Of a stretch of 64,000 nucleotides of DNA, positions 9,095 through 17,144 are shown piece after piece. Made by a program: the position numbers and the translations under genes. Each line of letters starts with the position of its first letter. Within the stretch, counting starts at the first letter, position 1. The notes beneath the pieces were generated by a model. That model saw only the letters and a list, made by a program, of their open reading frames with translations. It did no database searches and was not told where the DNA came from. This DNA is from Sphingomonas sp. JUb134 (GTDB lineage Bacteria; Pseudomonadota; Alphaproteobacteria; Sphingomonadales; Sphingomonadaceae): the NCBI RefSeq assembly GCF_004341505.2, contig NZ_SLYP02000001.1:3186501-3250500 (forward strand), in the 5' to 3' direction.

Positions 9095-9480
9095 TACCAA
9101 AGCGTCTCGCATCCGAACGCCGCAAACTGCGGGTCCTTTGTGATCACAATCAGGCCTTCCGTCAGGCCCTGCGCCGCGATCAGCCGGTCGAACGGGTCGC
9201 GATGCTCGCTCTCCATCAGCCCGGCCGTGCGGCAATGGTCGTGCCGCAGCGGCAGGTGCGTCATGCCGTCCGCCGCCACGGCGTCTTCGAACTGCCGAAG
9301 CGGCTCGGCCATTGCCGCCAGGCGACTCTGACGTACCTTCAGCGCGATCTCGAACGCGGAGATCGGGCTCACGAACACGTGCGCCGCCCGGCTTGCGATC
9401 GCGTCCTCAGCCGCTTGCGAGAGCTTCGGGTCCTGAAGCCACCACCAGATCAGCGCATGCGTGTCGAGCAGATAGGCCAA
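9094..9480 (-). CDS. VapC-family PIN-domain ribonuclease toxin
   Basis: The 128-residue protein has a PIN domain with the four acidic catalytic residues expected for VapC: D6 (L-L-D-T-H), E44 (A-F-E-I-A), D95 and D98 (H-R-D-P-F-D-R). VapC toxins cut tRNA or rRNA. It follows a Phd/YefM-type antitoxin gene after three bases and its stop overlaps the cobT start. The pair thus lies between cobS and cobT, which are often adjacent in other genomes. All catalytic residues are intact, so an active toxin is likely. Confidence 0.92.
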   Translation of the reverse strand: MAYLLDTHALIWWWLQDPKLSQAAEDAIASRAAHVFVSPISAFEIALKVRQSRLAAMAEPLRQFEDAVAADGMTHLPLRHDHCRTAGLMESEHRDPFDRLIAAQGLTEGLIVITKDPQFAAFGCETLW

Positions 9481-9483
9481 GCG

Positions 9484-9762
9484 TCAGAGATCCGCCAACG
9501 TGCCCGCAAAGCGGTCCAGTTCGGCATCGCTGTATTCGGGCTCGAACCAGATGTCGCTGGGCACGTCCTTGCGCAGGTGCGCGAACCGGCCGGGGCGGCG
9601 CGGCTCCTGCTTGGGCGGCGCTACCGGCACCAGCTTGGCATAGGGTACGCCCGCCTTGGCGAGCACGATCTCCTCGCCCGCATGCGCACGGTCGATCAAC
9701 CGGGAGAAGTGGGTCTTCGCCTCGTGGACATTGTAGATCTTGTGCGGGTCGGCCTCGGCCAT
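9484..9762 (-). CDS. Phd/YefM-family antitoxin
   Basis: The 92-residue protein begins with the Phd/YefM DNA-binding fold (Y-N-V-H-E-A-K-T-H-F-S-R-L-I-D-R-A, then G-E-E-I-V-L-A-K-A-G-V-P-Y-A-K-L-V-P). The Pro/Arg-rich tail from about residue 52 would wrap and neutralise the VapC toxin encoded three bases downstream. Family antitoxins bind their own promoter; an eight-base inverted repeat lies 15 bases upstream of the start (9778-9803). Confidence 0.9.
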   Translation of the reverse strand: MAEADPHKIYNVHEAKTHFSRLIDRAHAGEEIVLAKAGVPYAKLVPVAPPKQEPRRPGRFAHLRKDVPSDIWFEPEYSDAELDRFAGTLADL

Positions 9763-9777
9763 CGCGCGCCTCCACGT

Positions 9778-9803
9778 GGGTGGACCAATGAGTTAGTCCA
9801 CCC
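9778..9803. promoter_or_regulatory. Inverted repeat, candidate antitoxin operator
   Basis: GGGTGGAC at 9778-9785 and GTCCACCC at 9796-9803 form perfect eight-base arms around a ten-base spacer. The repeat lies between the cobS stop (9815) and the antitoxin start (9762). Its position and symmetry fit an autoregulatory operator, though a short hairpin ending cobS transcription is also possible; there is no clear T-run. Confidence 0.45.
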
Positions 9804-9814
9804 CCTCCCGGGGT

Positions 9815-10819
9815 TCAACCCTTCTTCGCCACGCTTTCCGGCAGGTCCTTGCCGAACACGCGCTGGTAATATTCCGCCACCAGCCCGCGCTCCGCCTCGT
9901 CGCACTTGTTGAGGAACGACAGGCGGAAGGCGAAGCCCACGTCCTTGAAGATCAGCGCGTTCTGCGCCCAGGTGATGACGGTGCGCGGGCTCATCACGGT
10001 CGAGATGTCGCCATTGATGAAGCCGCGGCGCGTGAGCTCTGCCACGCGGACCATCTTCTGCACCGTCTCCTTGCCGCCGGCCTGGTCGTATTCGCCCGAC
10101 TTGGCGAGCACGATGTTCGCCTCGGTCTCGGCCGGCAGGTAGTTGAGCGTCACCACGATGTTCCAGCGGTCCATCTGGCCCTGGTTGATCTGCTGGGTGC
10201 CGTGATACAGCCCGCTGGTGTCGCCCAGGCCCACCGTGTTGGCCGTCGCGAACAGGCGGAAATACGGGTTCGGGCGGATCACGCGGTTCTGGTCGAGCAG
10301 CGTCAGCTTGCCCTCCGTCTCCAGCACACGCTGGATCACGAACATCACGTCCGGGCGACCGGCGTCATATTCGTCGAACACCAGTGCCGTGGGGGTCTGC
10401 AGCGCCCAGGGGAGCAGGCCCTCGCGAAACTCGGTGACCTGCTGCCCGTCCTTCAGCACGATCGCGTCGCGGCCGATCAGGTCGATGCGGCTGATGTGCG
10501 CGTCCAGGTTGATGCGGATCGACGGCCAGTTGAGCCGCGCCGCGACCTGCTCGATGTGCGTCGACTTGCCGGTGCCGTGATAGCCCTGCACCATCACGCG
10601 GCGGTTGTACGCAAAGCCCGCCAGGATCGCGAGCGTGGTGTCCGGATCGAACACATAGGCGGGATCGGCATCCGGAACGCGCTCGTCGGCGATGCTGAAG
10701 GCCGGCACCTTCATGTCGGTGTCGATGCCGAACACCTCGCGCACCTCCACGGTGCGGTCCGGTGCGTCGAGGACGGTGGTTTCGCTGCGGTCGAGCTGGA
10801 GGTCGGAGGTGCTGGTCAT
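9815..10819 (-). CDS. cobS: Cobaltochelatase subunit CobS
   Basis: CobS is the AAA+ ATPase that drives cobalt insertion together with CobT and CobN. The 334-residue product is normal length, with Walker A G-Y-H-G-T-G-K-S at residues 79-86, Walker B A-L-V-F-D-E-Y-D and a downstream sensor region ([10 protein letters not shown]). The N-terminus has the CobS-specific extension. It is the first gene of the minus-strand run cobS, antitoxin, vapC, cobT, RHH. No cobN or other cobalamin genes are present in the window. Confidence 0.94.
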   Translation of the reverse strand: MTSTSDLQLDRSETTVLDAPDRTVEVREVFGIDTDMKVPAFSIADERVPDADPAYVFDPDTTLAILAGFAYNRRVMVQGYHGTGKSTHIEQVAARLNWPSIRINLDAHISRIDLIGRDAIVLKDGQQVTEFREGLLPWALQTPTALVFDEYDAGRPDVMFVIQRVLETEGKLTLLDQNRVIRPNPYFRLFATANTVGLGDTSGLYHGTQQINQGQMDRWNIVVTLNYLPAETEANIVLAKSGEYDQAGGKETVQKMVRVAELTRRGFINGDISTVMSPRTVITWAQNALIFKDVGFAFRLSFLNKCDEAERGLVAEYYQRVFGKDLPESVAKKG

Positions 10820-10878
10820 GAAAGCCTTTCGTGCCCTTCGCCGGGGGCTTGGCCCCGCTTTAGGACGAACGCGGGGCC

Positions 10879-11565
10879 TTACTCAACGGCCACCTTGTCC
10901 GGCAGGGCGAAGAGAGTGACGAACCGCTCCGCGACCGCACGGTTCCCTTCGACGCGAAGCATTCCCGCCTTCTCGGCTGCCGTCAGCGGCATGCCGCCGT
11001 AGATCACCGGCAGGAAGGCGGACGGCGTGCCCGCCAGCACCGCCTCCATGCCATGCATCGGCCCCCGCGCCACCTTCAACTCGCCCTGCGCCAGCCGGGC
11101 CTCGAACGTCTCCTCGCCCGTACGAATGCCGGCGGCCGCCTGCCAGTCGCCCGCCCGCCCCGGCACCAGCAGCATGCGCAGCGACAGCAGCAGCGACACG
11201 GGCGAGAACGGCAGGCTCGGGTCATGCGCCGGGGAGCGCAGCGCCCAGCGCGCGAGCGCCAGGATCACCGGCTCGCTCTCCCGTCCCCAAGGCGTGAGTT
11301 CGTACACCTGGACATTGGCCGGCGACGGCAGCCGGCGCCGTCGCACGATCCCCGACCGCTCCAGCGAAGCGAGCCGCTGGGTTAGCACGTTGGCGCTCAG
11401 TCCCGGCAACCCACTGCGCAATTCCCCGAACCGCCGCGGCCCCAGCAACAGCTCGCGCATGATCAGCAGCGCCCAGCGCTCGCCGACGAACTCCATGCCC
11501 AGCGCCGCGCCACAGGCGTCGTCGTACCACCGCTTTTCCACGTTAGTTATTTTTTGTGACTCCAT
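10879..11565 (-). CDS. HxlR-family winged helix transcriptional regulator
   Basis: The N-terminal half is a typical HxlR domain: C-G-A-A-L-G, then [22 protein letters not shown], the [10 protein letters not shown] recognition helix and a basic wing. At 228 residues it is about twice the usual HxlR length; the extra C-terminal half (from about residue 115) may bind a ligand. I choose ATG 11565; a TTG nine bases earlier is possible, but TTGACA there also looks like a -35 box. It is divergent from the detoxification-type gene set starting at 11627, which it probably controls. Confidence 0.88.
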   Translation of the reverse strand: MESQKITNVEKRWYDDACGAALGMEFVGERWALLIMRELLLGPRRFGELRSGLPGLSANVLTQRLASLERSGIVRRRRLPSPANVQVYELTPWGRESEPVILALARWALRSPAHDPSLPFSPVSLLLSLRMLLVPGRAGDWQAAAGIRTGEETFEARLAQGELKVARGPMHGMEAVLAGTPSAFLPVIYGGMPLTAAEKAGMLRVEGNRAVAERFVTLFALPDKVAVE

Positions 11566-11626
11566 AGTTGTCAAAGGTAAGTAGCAGCGGCATGCTGGTC
11601 AAACAACGAGTCGGAGAGGATGTCTG

Positions 11627-12055
11627 ATGCCCCGCGCGATCTTCGTGAACCTGCCGGTTGCCGACGTGGCCAAGGCCACCGCCTTCTACGAAGCGATCGG
11701 CTTCGAAAAGAACCCGACCTTCTGCAACGAACAGGCTTCGGCGATGGTCTGGTCGGACAGCATCTACGTCATGCTGCTCGACCATGCCTTCTACCGAACC
11801 TTCACGAACAAGGAGATCATCGAGGCACGGACGCACAGCGGCGCCCTGCTCGCACTCTCCTTCGACAGCCGGGCGGAGGTGGACGCGATCACCGAGGCCG
11901 CGATCGCCGCCGGAGGCACGGAGATGCACGATCCCGAGGATCTCGGCTTCATGTACAGCCGCGCCTTCGACGATCTCGACGGCCACGGCTGGGGCCCGTT
12001 CACCATGGACATGGCGGCCGCGACCGCCACCCAGGCCCAGCCGGCAGAGGCGTGA
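11627..12055 (+). CDS. VOC (glyoxalase/bleomycin resistance) family protein
   Basis: The 142-residue protein has a single VOC fold: the opening strand I-F-V-N-L-P-V-A-D-V, A-T-A-F-Y-E-A-I-G-F, and the C-terminal D-L-D-G-H-G-W-G-P-F strand. These metal-dependent enzymes and binding proteins act on small reactive or toxic compounds; the substrate here is unknown. It is the first of seven closely packed plus-strand genes next to the divergent HxlR regulator, and a GGAGAGG site precedes its ATG. The next gene starts one base after its stop. Confidence 0.88.
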   Translation: MPRAIFVNLPVADVAKATAFYEAIGFEKNPTFCNEQASAMVWSDSIYVMLLDHAFYRTFTNKEIIEARTHSGALLALSFDSRAEVDAITEAAIAAGGTEMHDPEDLGFMYSRAFDDLDGHGWGPFTMDMAAATATQAQPAEA

Positions 12056-12056
12056 C

Positions 12057-12287
12057 ATGTCCTTCCAGGCCTATCTCGACACGATCGAGCGCAACACCGG
12101 CAAGACGCCCGCGGATTTCCGCGCGCTCGCGGCGTCCCGCGGCCTCACCAGCGAAGGCGGCATCGCGCCGGGCGTGAAGGCGACCGAGGTCACCGACTGG
12201 CTCAAGGCCGATTTCGGCCTGGGCCACGGCCACGCCATGGCGATCTATGCCCTCCTGAAGGGCAAGAAGAAGGAGGGAGACGCATGA
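12057..12287 (+). CDS. DUF4287 domain protein
   Basis: The 76-residue product matches DUF4287: M-S-F-Q-A-Y-L-D-T-I, G-K-T-P-A-D-F, K-A-T-E-V-T-D-W-L-K and G-H-A-M-A-I-Y-A-L-L. The function of the family is not known; it is often found with DUF1801/SRPBCC-type proteins. The start is one base after the VOC stop and its own stop overlaps the next start (ATGA), so it is part of the cluster. Confidence 0.85.
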   Translation: MSFQAYLDTIERNTGKTPADFRALAASRGLTSEGGIAPGVKATEVTDWLKADFGLGHGHAMAIYALLKGKKKEGDA

Positions 12288-12973
12288 CCCCGCCCGTGAT
12301 CACCGCCTATGACTGGGTCCCCGATTTCGCGCGCGGCCTGGTGCGCGACCTGCCGGTGCGCTGGGCGCTGGAGGAGACCGGGCGGCCCTACACGGTCCGC
12401 TACCTGCCGCAGGGAAGCCAGAAGGGGTCGACCCACCGCGCGCTCCAGCCGTTCGGACAGGTGCCGACCTATGAGGACGGCGATCTGGTGCTGTTCGAAT
12501 CCGGCGCAATCGTGCTGCACATTGCACGCAGCGGCAGCGGCCTGCTTCCGGCCGACCCCGCAGGCCAAGCCCGCGCGATCCAATGGATGTTCGCCGCACT
12601 CAACAGCGTCGAACTGCCGATCGCCGACTTCGGCATGGCGTCGCTGTTCGAGCGTGACATGCCCTGGGCGAAGGACCGGCTGCCGGTGGTGCGCGCCCGC
12701 GTGCAGGACCGGCTCGGCGACCTCGCGGCGCGGCTGGGGGAGGCGGAATGGCTCGACGGCGACTTCTCCGCCGGGGACCTGATGATGGTCTCCACGCTCC
12801 GGCAGTTGCGCGGCAGCGGGTTGGTCGAGGCGCATCCGGCGCTCGCCGCCTATGTCGCCCGCGGAGAGGCTCGGCCCGCGTTCGGCCGCGCGCTCGACGC
12901 GCAGCGGAAGGGCTTCACCGGGCAGCCGCCGCAATCCGCGGCGATGCTCGCCATGCAGGAAGAGGACGCATGA
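12284..12973 (+). CDS. Glutathione S-transferase family protein
   Basis: The 229-residue protein has an N-terminal thioredoxin-like domain (residues 5-85, with the cis-proline motif F-G-Q-V-P-T-Y and the glutathione-contact F-E-S-G-A-I) and an all-helical C-terminal domain with the N-capping motif F-S-A-G-D-L-M-M. It probably conjugates glutathione to an electrophile. Both ends overlap their neighbours by four bases, so it is translated as part of the cluster. Substrate unknown. Confidence 0.9.
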   Translation: MTPPVITAYDWVPDFARGLVRDLPVRWALEETGRPYTVRYLPQGSQKGSTHRALQPFGQVPTYEDGDLVLFESGAIVLHIARSGSGLLPADPAGQARAIQWMFAALNSVELPIADFGMASLFERDMPWAKDRLPVVRARVQDRLGDLAARLGEAEWLDGDFSAGDLMMVSTLRQLRGSGLVEAHPALAAYVARGEARPAFGRALDAQRKGFTGQPPQSAAMLAMQEEDA

Positions 12974-13683
12974 CCTTCATCCAGGGCTTCGTCGCCGCGG
13001 TGCCCACCGCCAATCGCGACGCCTATCGCGACCATGCCGCCCAGGCGCTGCCGCTGTTCAAGGAGTTCGGCGCCCGCCGGATGGTCGAGGCCTGGGGCGA
13101 CGACGTGCCCGACGGCACGGTCACCGACTTCCGGGGCGCGGTGCAGGCAAAGGACGACGAGACCGTCGTGTTCAGCTGGATCGAATATGCCGATCAGGCC
13201 GCCTATGATGCGGCGCTCCAAGCCATGATGGACGATCCCCGCATGGAGGACATGGCCGAGATGCCGTTCGACGGCAGCCGCATGATCTTCGCCGGCTTCG
13301 ATCCGCTGCTCGACGAGGGGCCAGGCGGCGCCACCGGCTATGTCGACGGCTTCCTGATCCCCGTGGCACCCGACCAGAAGGACGCCTTCTTCGACCTGGC
13401 GCGCCGGGCGGCGCCGGTCTTCCTCGAACATGGCGCCACCCGCGTCGTGGAGGCCTGGGGCGACGACCTGCCCAACGGCAAGCGCACCGACTTCAACCGC
13501 GCGACCAAGGTGACGGACGGCGAGAAGGTGGTGTTCGCCTGGATCGAATGGCCGTCCAGGGAGGTGCGCGACACCGGCCAGGCCAAGGTGATGGGCGATC
13601 CGCGCATGCAGGATCCCGGCACCGTCCCGTTCGATGGCAAGCGCATGATCTTCGGCGGCTTCCTCCCCATCCTCGACCAATAG
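12970..13683 (+). CDS. Tandem DUF1428 protein
   Basis: The 237-residue protein contains two copies of the DUF1428 unit, which is normally a single-domain protein of about 120 residues. Each copy has the same landmarks: G-F-V/L near the start, R-M/V-V-E-A-W-G-D-D, a T-D-F motif, V-V-F-S/A-W-I-E, a D-P-R-M motif and M-P/V-P-F-D-G-x-R-M-I-F near the end. DUF1428 belongs to the dimeric alpha/beta barrel group, so the fusion could form an internal dimer. Function unknown. The ATG overlaps the GST stop. Confidence 0.88.
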   Translation: MTFIQGFVAAVPTANRDAYRDHAAQALPLFKEFGARRMVEAWGDDVPDGTVTDFRGAVQAKDDETVVFSWIEYADQAAYDAALQAMMDDPRMEDMAEMPFDGSRMIFAGFDPLLDEGPGGATGYVDGFLIPVAPDQKDAFFDLARRAAPVFLEHGATRVVEAWGDDLPNGKRTDFNRATKVTDGEKVVFAWIEWPSREVRDTGQAKVMGDPRMQDPGTVPFDGKRMIFGGFLPILDQ

Positions 13684-13692
13684 GAGCATCCC

Positions 13693-14475
13693 ATGCGCAA
13701 TCCGCACGGCTTTCCGATCTGGTACGAACTGCTCACCCCCGATCCCGACGCTGCGCGCGGCTTCTACGAAGCGGTGATCGGCTGGAGCGTGGGTGCGCCC
13801 ATGTCTTCGGCGCTGGATTATCGGCTGCTCGACACCGGCCAGGGACAGGTCGGCGGCATGATGCGCCTGGCGCCCGAGATGGAAGCCGGCGGCGCCCGTC
13901 CCGGCTGGCTGTTCTACGTCGGGGTGGACGACGTGGATGCGACCGTCGCGAGGATCCAGGCGCTCGGCGGCAGCGTGCACGTCCCGCCGCAGACGATGGA
14001 GGGCGTCGGCCGCTTCTCGCTGGTGGCCGACCCGCAGGGCATCTCCTTCTACGTGATGCGCGGCGAAATGGACGAGGCGAGCCATGCCTGGCAGGCGAGC
14101 GGCCCGGGCAAGTGCGGTTGGAACGAACTGACCACGCCCGACCAGGCCGGCGCCCTCGCCTTTTATGCCGAGGTGTTCGGCTGGGCCTATCCCGATCGCA
14201 TGCCGATGGGCGACATGGGCGACTATGTCTTCGTCGAGGCGGGCGGCGAGATGATCGGCGCGATCATGCAGTGCCCCGCCGATGCCCCACCGCCCGCCTG
14301 GCAGTTCTACTTCCGCGCAGCCGACATCGACGCCGCCGCGGCCGCGGTAGTGGCGTCCGGCGGCATCGTCCACATGGGCCCGATGGACGTGCCCGGCGAC
14401 GAGCGCATCATCGTCGCCAGCGATCCCCATGGCGCCCAGTTCGGCGTCGTCGCCTCGGCCAAGGCCGCAGCATGA
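13693..14475 (+). CDS. Two-domain VOC family protein
   Basis: The 260-residue protein has two VOC domains. The first (residues 1-120) starts F-P-I-W-Y-E-L-L-T-P-D and the second (about 130-255) starts G-W-N-E-L-T-T-P-D-Q, each followed by an F-Y-E/A motif. This layout resembles CFP32-type proteins. Substrate unknown. An AGGAG site lies just ahead of the ATG and the stop overlaps the next start (ATGA). Confidence 0.9.
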   Translation: MRNPHGFPIWYELLTPDPDAARGFYEAVIGWSVGAPMSSALDYRLLDTGQGQVGGMMRLAPEMEAGGARPGWLFYVGVDDVDATVARIQALGGSVHVPPQTMEGVGRFSLVADPQGISFYVMRGEMDEASHAWQASGPGKCGWNELTTPDQAGALAFYAEVFGWAYPDRMPMGDMGDYVFVEAGGEMIGAIMQCPADAPPPAWQFYFRAADIDAAAAAVVASGGIVHMGPMDVPGDERIIVASDPHGAQFGVVASAKAAA

Positions 14476-14966
14476 GCACCCCGGCGAAAGTCGTCGCCTG
14501 CCTCTGGTACGACGGCTGCGCGGAGGAGGCCGCCCGCTTCTACGTCGACAGCTTCGACGACAGCCGCATCACCGACGTCCACCGGGCCACCACCGACTGG
14601 CCGGCGGGCAAGGCGGGCGACGTGCTGACGGTCGGCTTCACCATCGCAGGCAACGCCTTTCTCGCGCTCAACGGCGGGCCGGGCGTCGCCTTCACCGACG
14701 CGATTTCCTTCCAGCTGATGACCGAGGATCAGGCCCAGACCGATCGCTATTGGGACGCCATCATCCAGGGTGGCGGCACGGAGATCGCCTGCAGCTGGTG
14801 CCGCGACCACTGGGGCGTCCGCTGGCAGATCGTCCCGCGTGCCCTGATGGACGCGCTGGCCGATCCCGATCCGGCCGCCGCCGCCCGCGTGATGCAGGCG
14901 ATGATGGGCATGGTGAAGATCGACATCGCCGCGATCGAGGCGGCACGACGCGGAGACGCCGTATGA
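14472..14966 (+). CDS. PhnB-like VOC protein (3-demethylubiquinone methyltransferase-like fold)
   Basis: The 164-residue product has the PhnB-type VOC signature: V-A-C-L-W-Y-D-G-C-A-E-E-A-A-R-F-Y, then F-L-A-L-N-G-G-P, the E-I-A-C-S-W-C-R-D-H-W-G-V-R-W-Q-I-V-P block, and M-M-G-M-V-K-I-D near the end. The family was once annotated as a methyltransferase but has no SAM site. Function unknown; overlaps both neighbours by four bases. Confidence 0.88.
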   Translation: MSTPAKVVACLWYDGCAEEAARFYVDSFDDSRITDVHRATTDWPAGKAGDVLTVGFTIAGNAFLALNGGPGVAFTDAISFQLMTEDQAQTDRYWDAIIQGGGTEIACSWCRDHWGVRWQIVPRALMDALADPDPAAAARVMQAMMGMVKIDIAAIEAARRGDAV

Positions 14967-15436
14967 ATCACGAGCTCGCCATCGAACGCGTCCTCGACGC
15001 GCCCGTCAGCGCCATCTGGCAGGCATGGCGCGAGCATCTGGCGGAATGGTGGTGTCCACTTCCGTGGCGCACCGAGCTCCACGCGCTGGAACTCCAAGCC
15101 GGCGGCCGCTTCGCGACGACGATGATCAGCCCGGACGGCGAGCGTCACGACGACGAAGGCCTGATCCTGGAAGCCGTCCCCGCGCAGCGCGTGGTGCTCA
15201 CCAACGCGCTCCTCCCCGGCTGGCGTCCCCAGCCCGGCAACCCCTTCCCCTTCATCGGACTGTTCGAGTTCACGCCCGAGGGCGCGGGCACGCGCTACCG
15301 TGCGGCCGCCCGCCATTGGACGGCAGACGACTGCGAGAAGCACCGCGCAATGGAGTTCGAAACCGGCTGGCTTGCCGTCGCGGCGCAGCTGGAGGCAGTC
15401 GCCCGCCGGGTGGCCGGGTCACCGGCAAAGGCATGA
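14963..15436 (+). CDS. SRPBCC (AHSA1/START-like) family protein
   Basis: The 157-residue protein has the START-like ligand-binding fold of the AHSA1 group: E-R-V-L-D-A-P-V-S-A-I-W-Q-A-W, L-A-E-W-W-C-P, G-G-R-F, and P-F-P-F-I-G-L-F-E-F. These bind small hydrophobic molecules. It is the last gene of the cluster, its start overlapping the previous stop, and it converges on the J-domain gene nine bases away. Confidence 0.9.
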   Translation: MNHELAIERVLDAPVSAIWQAWREHLAEWWCPLPWRTELHALELQAGGRFATTMISPDGERHDDEGLILEAVPAQRVVLTNALLPGWRPQPGNPFPFIGLFEFTPEGAGTRYRAAARHWTADDCEKHRAMEFETGWLAVAAQLEAVARRVAGSPAKA

Positions 15437-15445
15437 CCGATGCCG

Positions 15446-16051
15446 TCAGGCGAACGCCGCCGACCCCTTGAGCTGCTGATAGGCGGCGATGACCTTTTGC
15501 AGCGCCCCTTCATGGCTTCGATCGCCGCCGTTACGATCCGGATGATACTGCCGCACCAGCTCGCTGTAGCGTTTGCGCAGCGCCGTGCGGTCGGCATCGA
15601 CCTCCAGCCCCATGACCTTCAGCGCCGATCGGTCGCCCGGAGTCAGCGGCCGCCCATCCTTGCGCTCGGCCCGCACGTTCGCCTTGAACTTCGCGCCGAT
15701 CGCATCGAGCGGATCGGCAAAGTCCGCCCAGCGCGGGCCCCGGTCGCCGCCCGCGCTCGCAAAGGCACGCGTCTCCCGCTCCCAGCCGGCGTAGGGCCGC
15801 TGGGCGTCGTGGATCTCCTCGACGGTCATGCCCGCGAAATAGTTATAGCCGGCGTTGAACTGGCGGACATGGTCCAGGCAGAACCAGCGATAGCCTGCCG
15901 GCCGATCGCTACCTTGCGGCGCGCCTTCCAGCGGCGGCGCGCGAAACTCGCCCGCCTCGACGCACCCCGGTGCCTCACAGGCCCGCCCACTCTCCACTCG
16001 ACCATGGAACCGCGTGTTCGGCCGGTCCTTCCCAATCTTCTCGCGTGCCAC
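15446..16051 (-). CDS. J-domain protein (C-terminal DnaJ domain)
   Basis: The 201-residue protein carries its J domain at the C-terminus (about residues 140-198) with the Hsp70-activating H-P-D at 170-172, rather than at the N-terminus as in DnaJ. The N-terminal part has two Cys (A-C-E-A-P-G-C) and a W-F-C-L-D-H motif that could bind a metal. It is a co-chaperone with an unknown client. It is divergent from the BolA gene, an arrangement I recall from other alphaproteobacteria, which suggests a link to iron-sulfur or stress functions. Confidence 0.88.
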   Translation of the reverse strand: MAREKIGKDRPNTRFHGRVESGRACEAPGCVEAGEFRAPPLEGAPQGSDRPAGYRWFCLDHVRQFNAGYNYFAGMTVEEIHDAQRPYAGWERETRAFASAGGDRGPRWADFADPLDAIGAKFKANVRAERKDGRPLTPGDRSALKVMGLEVDADRTALRKRYSELVRQYHPDRNGGDRSHEGALQKVIAAYQQLKGSAAFA

Positions 16052-16086
16052 GCGACTCCCTCATGCAAACCCACTATATAGGCGCG

Positions 16087-16371
16087 ATGCAGACCACCGC
16101 TACCGGCCCCATCGCCTCCGAAATCACCGCTCGCCTCACGGAGGCGCTTGCCCCGACGCATCTCGAAGTCATCAACGACAGCGGCCGCCATGCCGGCCAC
16201 AGCGGCGACAACGGCACCGGCGAATCCCACTTCACCGTCGTGGTCGAAAGCCGGGCCTTTGCGGGCCGCTCGCGCGTTGAGCGCCAGCGGCTGGTGAACC
16301 AGGCCCTGTCCGACCTGCTCATAGACCGCGTCCACGCGCTGGCAATCCGGGCCCGCGCTCCAGGAGAGTAG
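16087..16371 (+). CDS. BolA family protein
   Basis: The 94-residue product has the BolA class-II KH-like fold: I-A-S-E-I-T-A-R-L-T-E-A-L, H-L-E-V-I-N-D-S-G-R-H, G-E-S-H-F-T-V-V-V-E-S, F-A-G-R-S-R-V-E-R-Q-R-L-V and A-L-A-I-R-A. BolA proteins work with monothiol glutaredoxins in iron-sulfur cluster handling and stress. The ATG at 16087 fits the family length; an ATG at 16063 would add eight residues. The GST gene follows after five bases. Confidence 0.9.
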   Translation: MQTTATGPIASEITARLTEALAPTHLEVINDSGRHAGHSGDNGTGESHFTVVVESRAFAGRSRVERQRLVNQALSDLLIDRVHALAIRARAPGE

Positions 16372-16376
16372 CGCCG

Positions 16377-17084
16377 ATGTCGTACAATCTTTGGTACTGG
16401 CCTGAGATCCAGGGTCGCGGCGAGTTCGTGCGCCTGGCACTGGAAGCGGCCGGTATCGAATATTGTGACTGCGCCCGCGAACGCGGCACTCAGGCGCTGG
16501 TCGACGACATGGCCCGCTACACCCAGCGCCCGCCCTTCGCCCCGCCCTATCTCGAGCTCCAGGGCTTCGTGATCGCGCAGACCGCCAACATCCTGCTCTA
16601 TCTGGGCGAGCACCACGACCTGGCGCCCTCGCGCCTTTCCGACCGGCTGTGGCTCCACCAGCTCCAGCTCACCATCGCGGACATGGTGGCGGAGGTGCAC
16701 AACATCCACCATCCCGTCGCCATGGGCGAATATTACGAGGACCAGAAGGCGGAGGCGCTGCGCGCCGCCGAGCAGTTCCGGGCCGAGCGCATCCCGAAGT
16801 TCCTCCAGCACTTCGACGGCGCGGCACAGGCGAACCCTGGCGAATGGCTGATCGACCATCGCTGGACCTATGCCGACACCTCGCTGTTCCAGCTGGTCGA
16901 GGGCCTGCGCTACATGTTCCCGCGGCGCATGGCGGCGATCGAGCACGACTATCCCGCGCTGCTCAAGATCCATGGCCTCGTCCGCTCCCTGCCGGGCGTC
17001 GCCGCCTATCTTGCGAGCGATCGACGCCTGTCGTTCAACGAGGACGGCATCTTCCGCCACTATCCCGAACTCGATGGCGCGTGA
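16377..17084 (+). CDS. Glutathione S-transferase family protein
   Basis: The 235-residue protein has a sigma/alpha-like start (Y-N-L-W-Y-W-P-E-I-Q-G-R-G-E-F-V-R-L), with Y7 or nearby residues able to activate glutathione, and Q-T-A-N-I-L as the glutathione contact. The helical C-terminal domain has the T-Y-A-D-T-S motif. It lies five bases behind bolA, so the two are probably cotranscribed. Substrate unknown. Confidence 0.88.
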   Translation: MSYNLWYWPEIQGRGEFVRLALEAAGIEYCDCARERGTQALVDDMARYTQRPPFAPPYLELQGFVIAQTANILLYLGEHHDLAPSRLSDRLWLHQLQLTIADMVAEVHNIHHPVAMGEYYEDQKAEALRAAEQFRAERIPKFLQHFDGAAQANPGEWLIDHRWTYADTSLFQLVEGLRYMFPRRMAAIEHDYPALLKIHGLVRSLPGVAAYLASDRRLSFNEDGIFRHYPELDGA

Positions 17085-17144
17085 TCCCGGCCGGGCCCGG
17101 CCGAGTTGCGCCGGTCGCGCACCCCAAGTAAAGCCGCGCCGCTC

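Noticed and set aside
7367..9331. Long open frame on the plus strand
   Set aside because: Antisense of cobT, with low-complexity composition and no domain.
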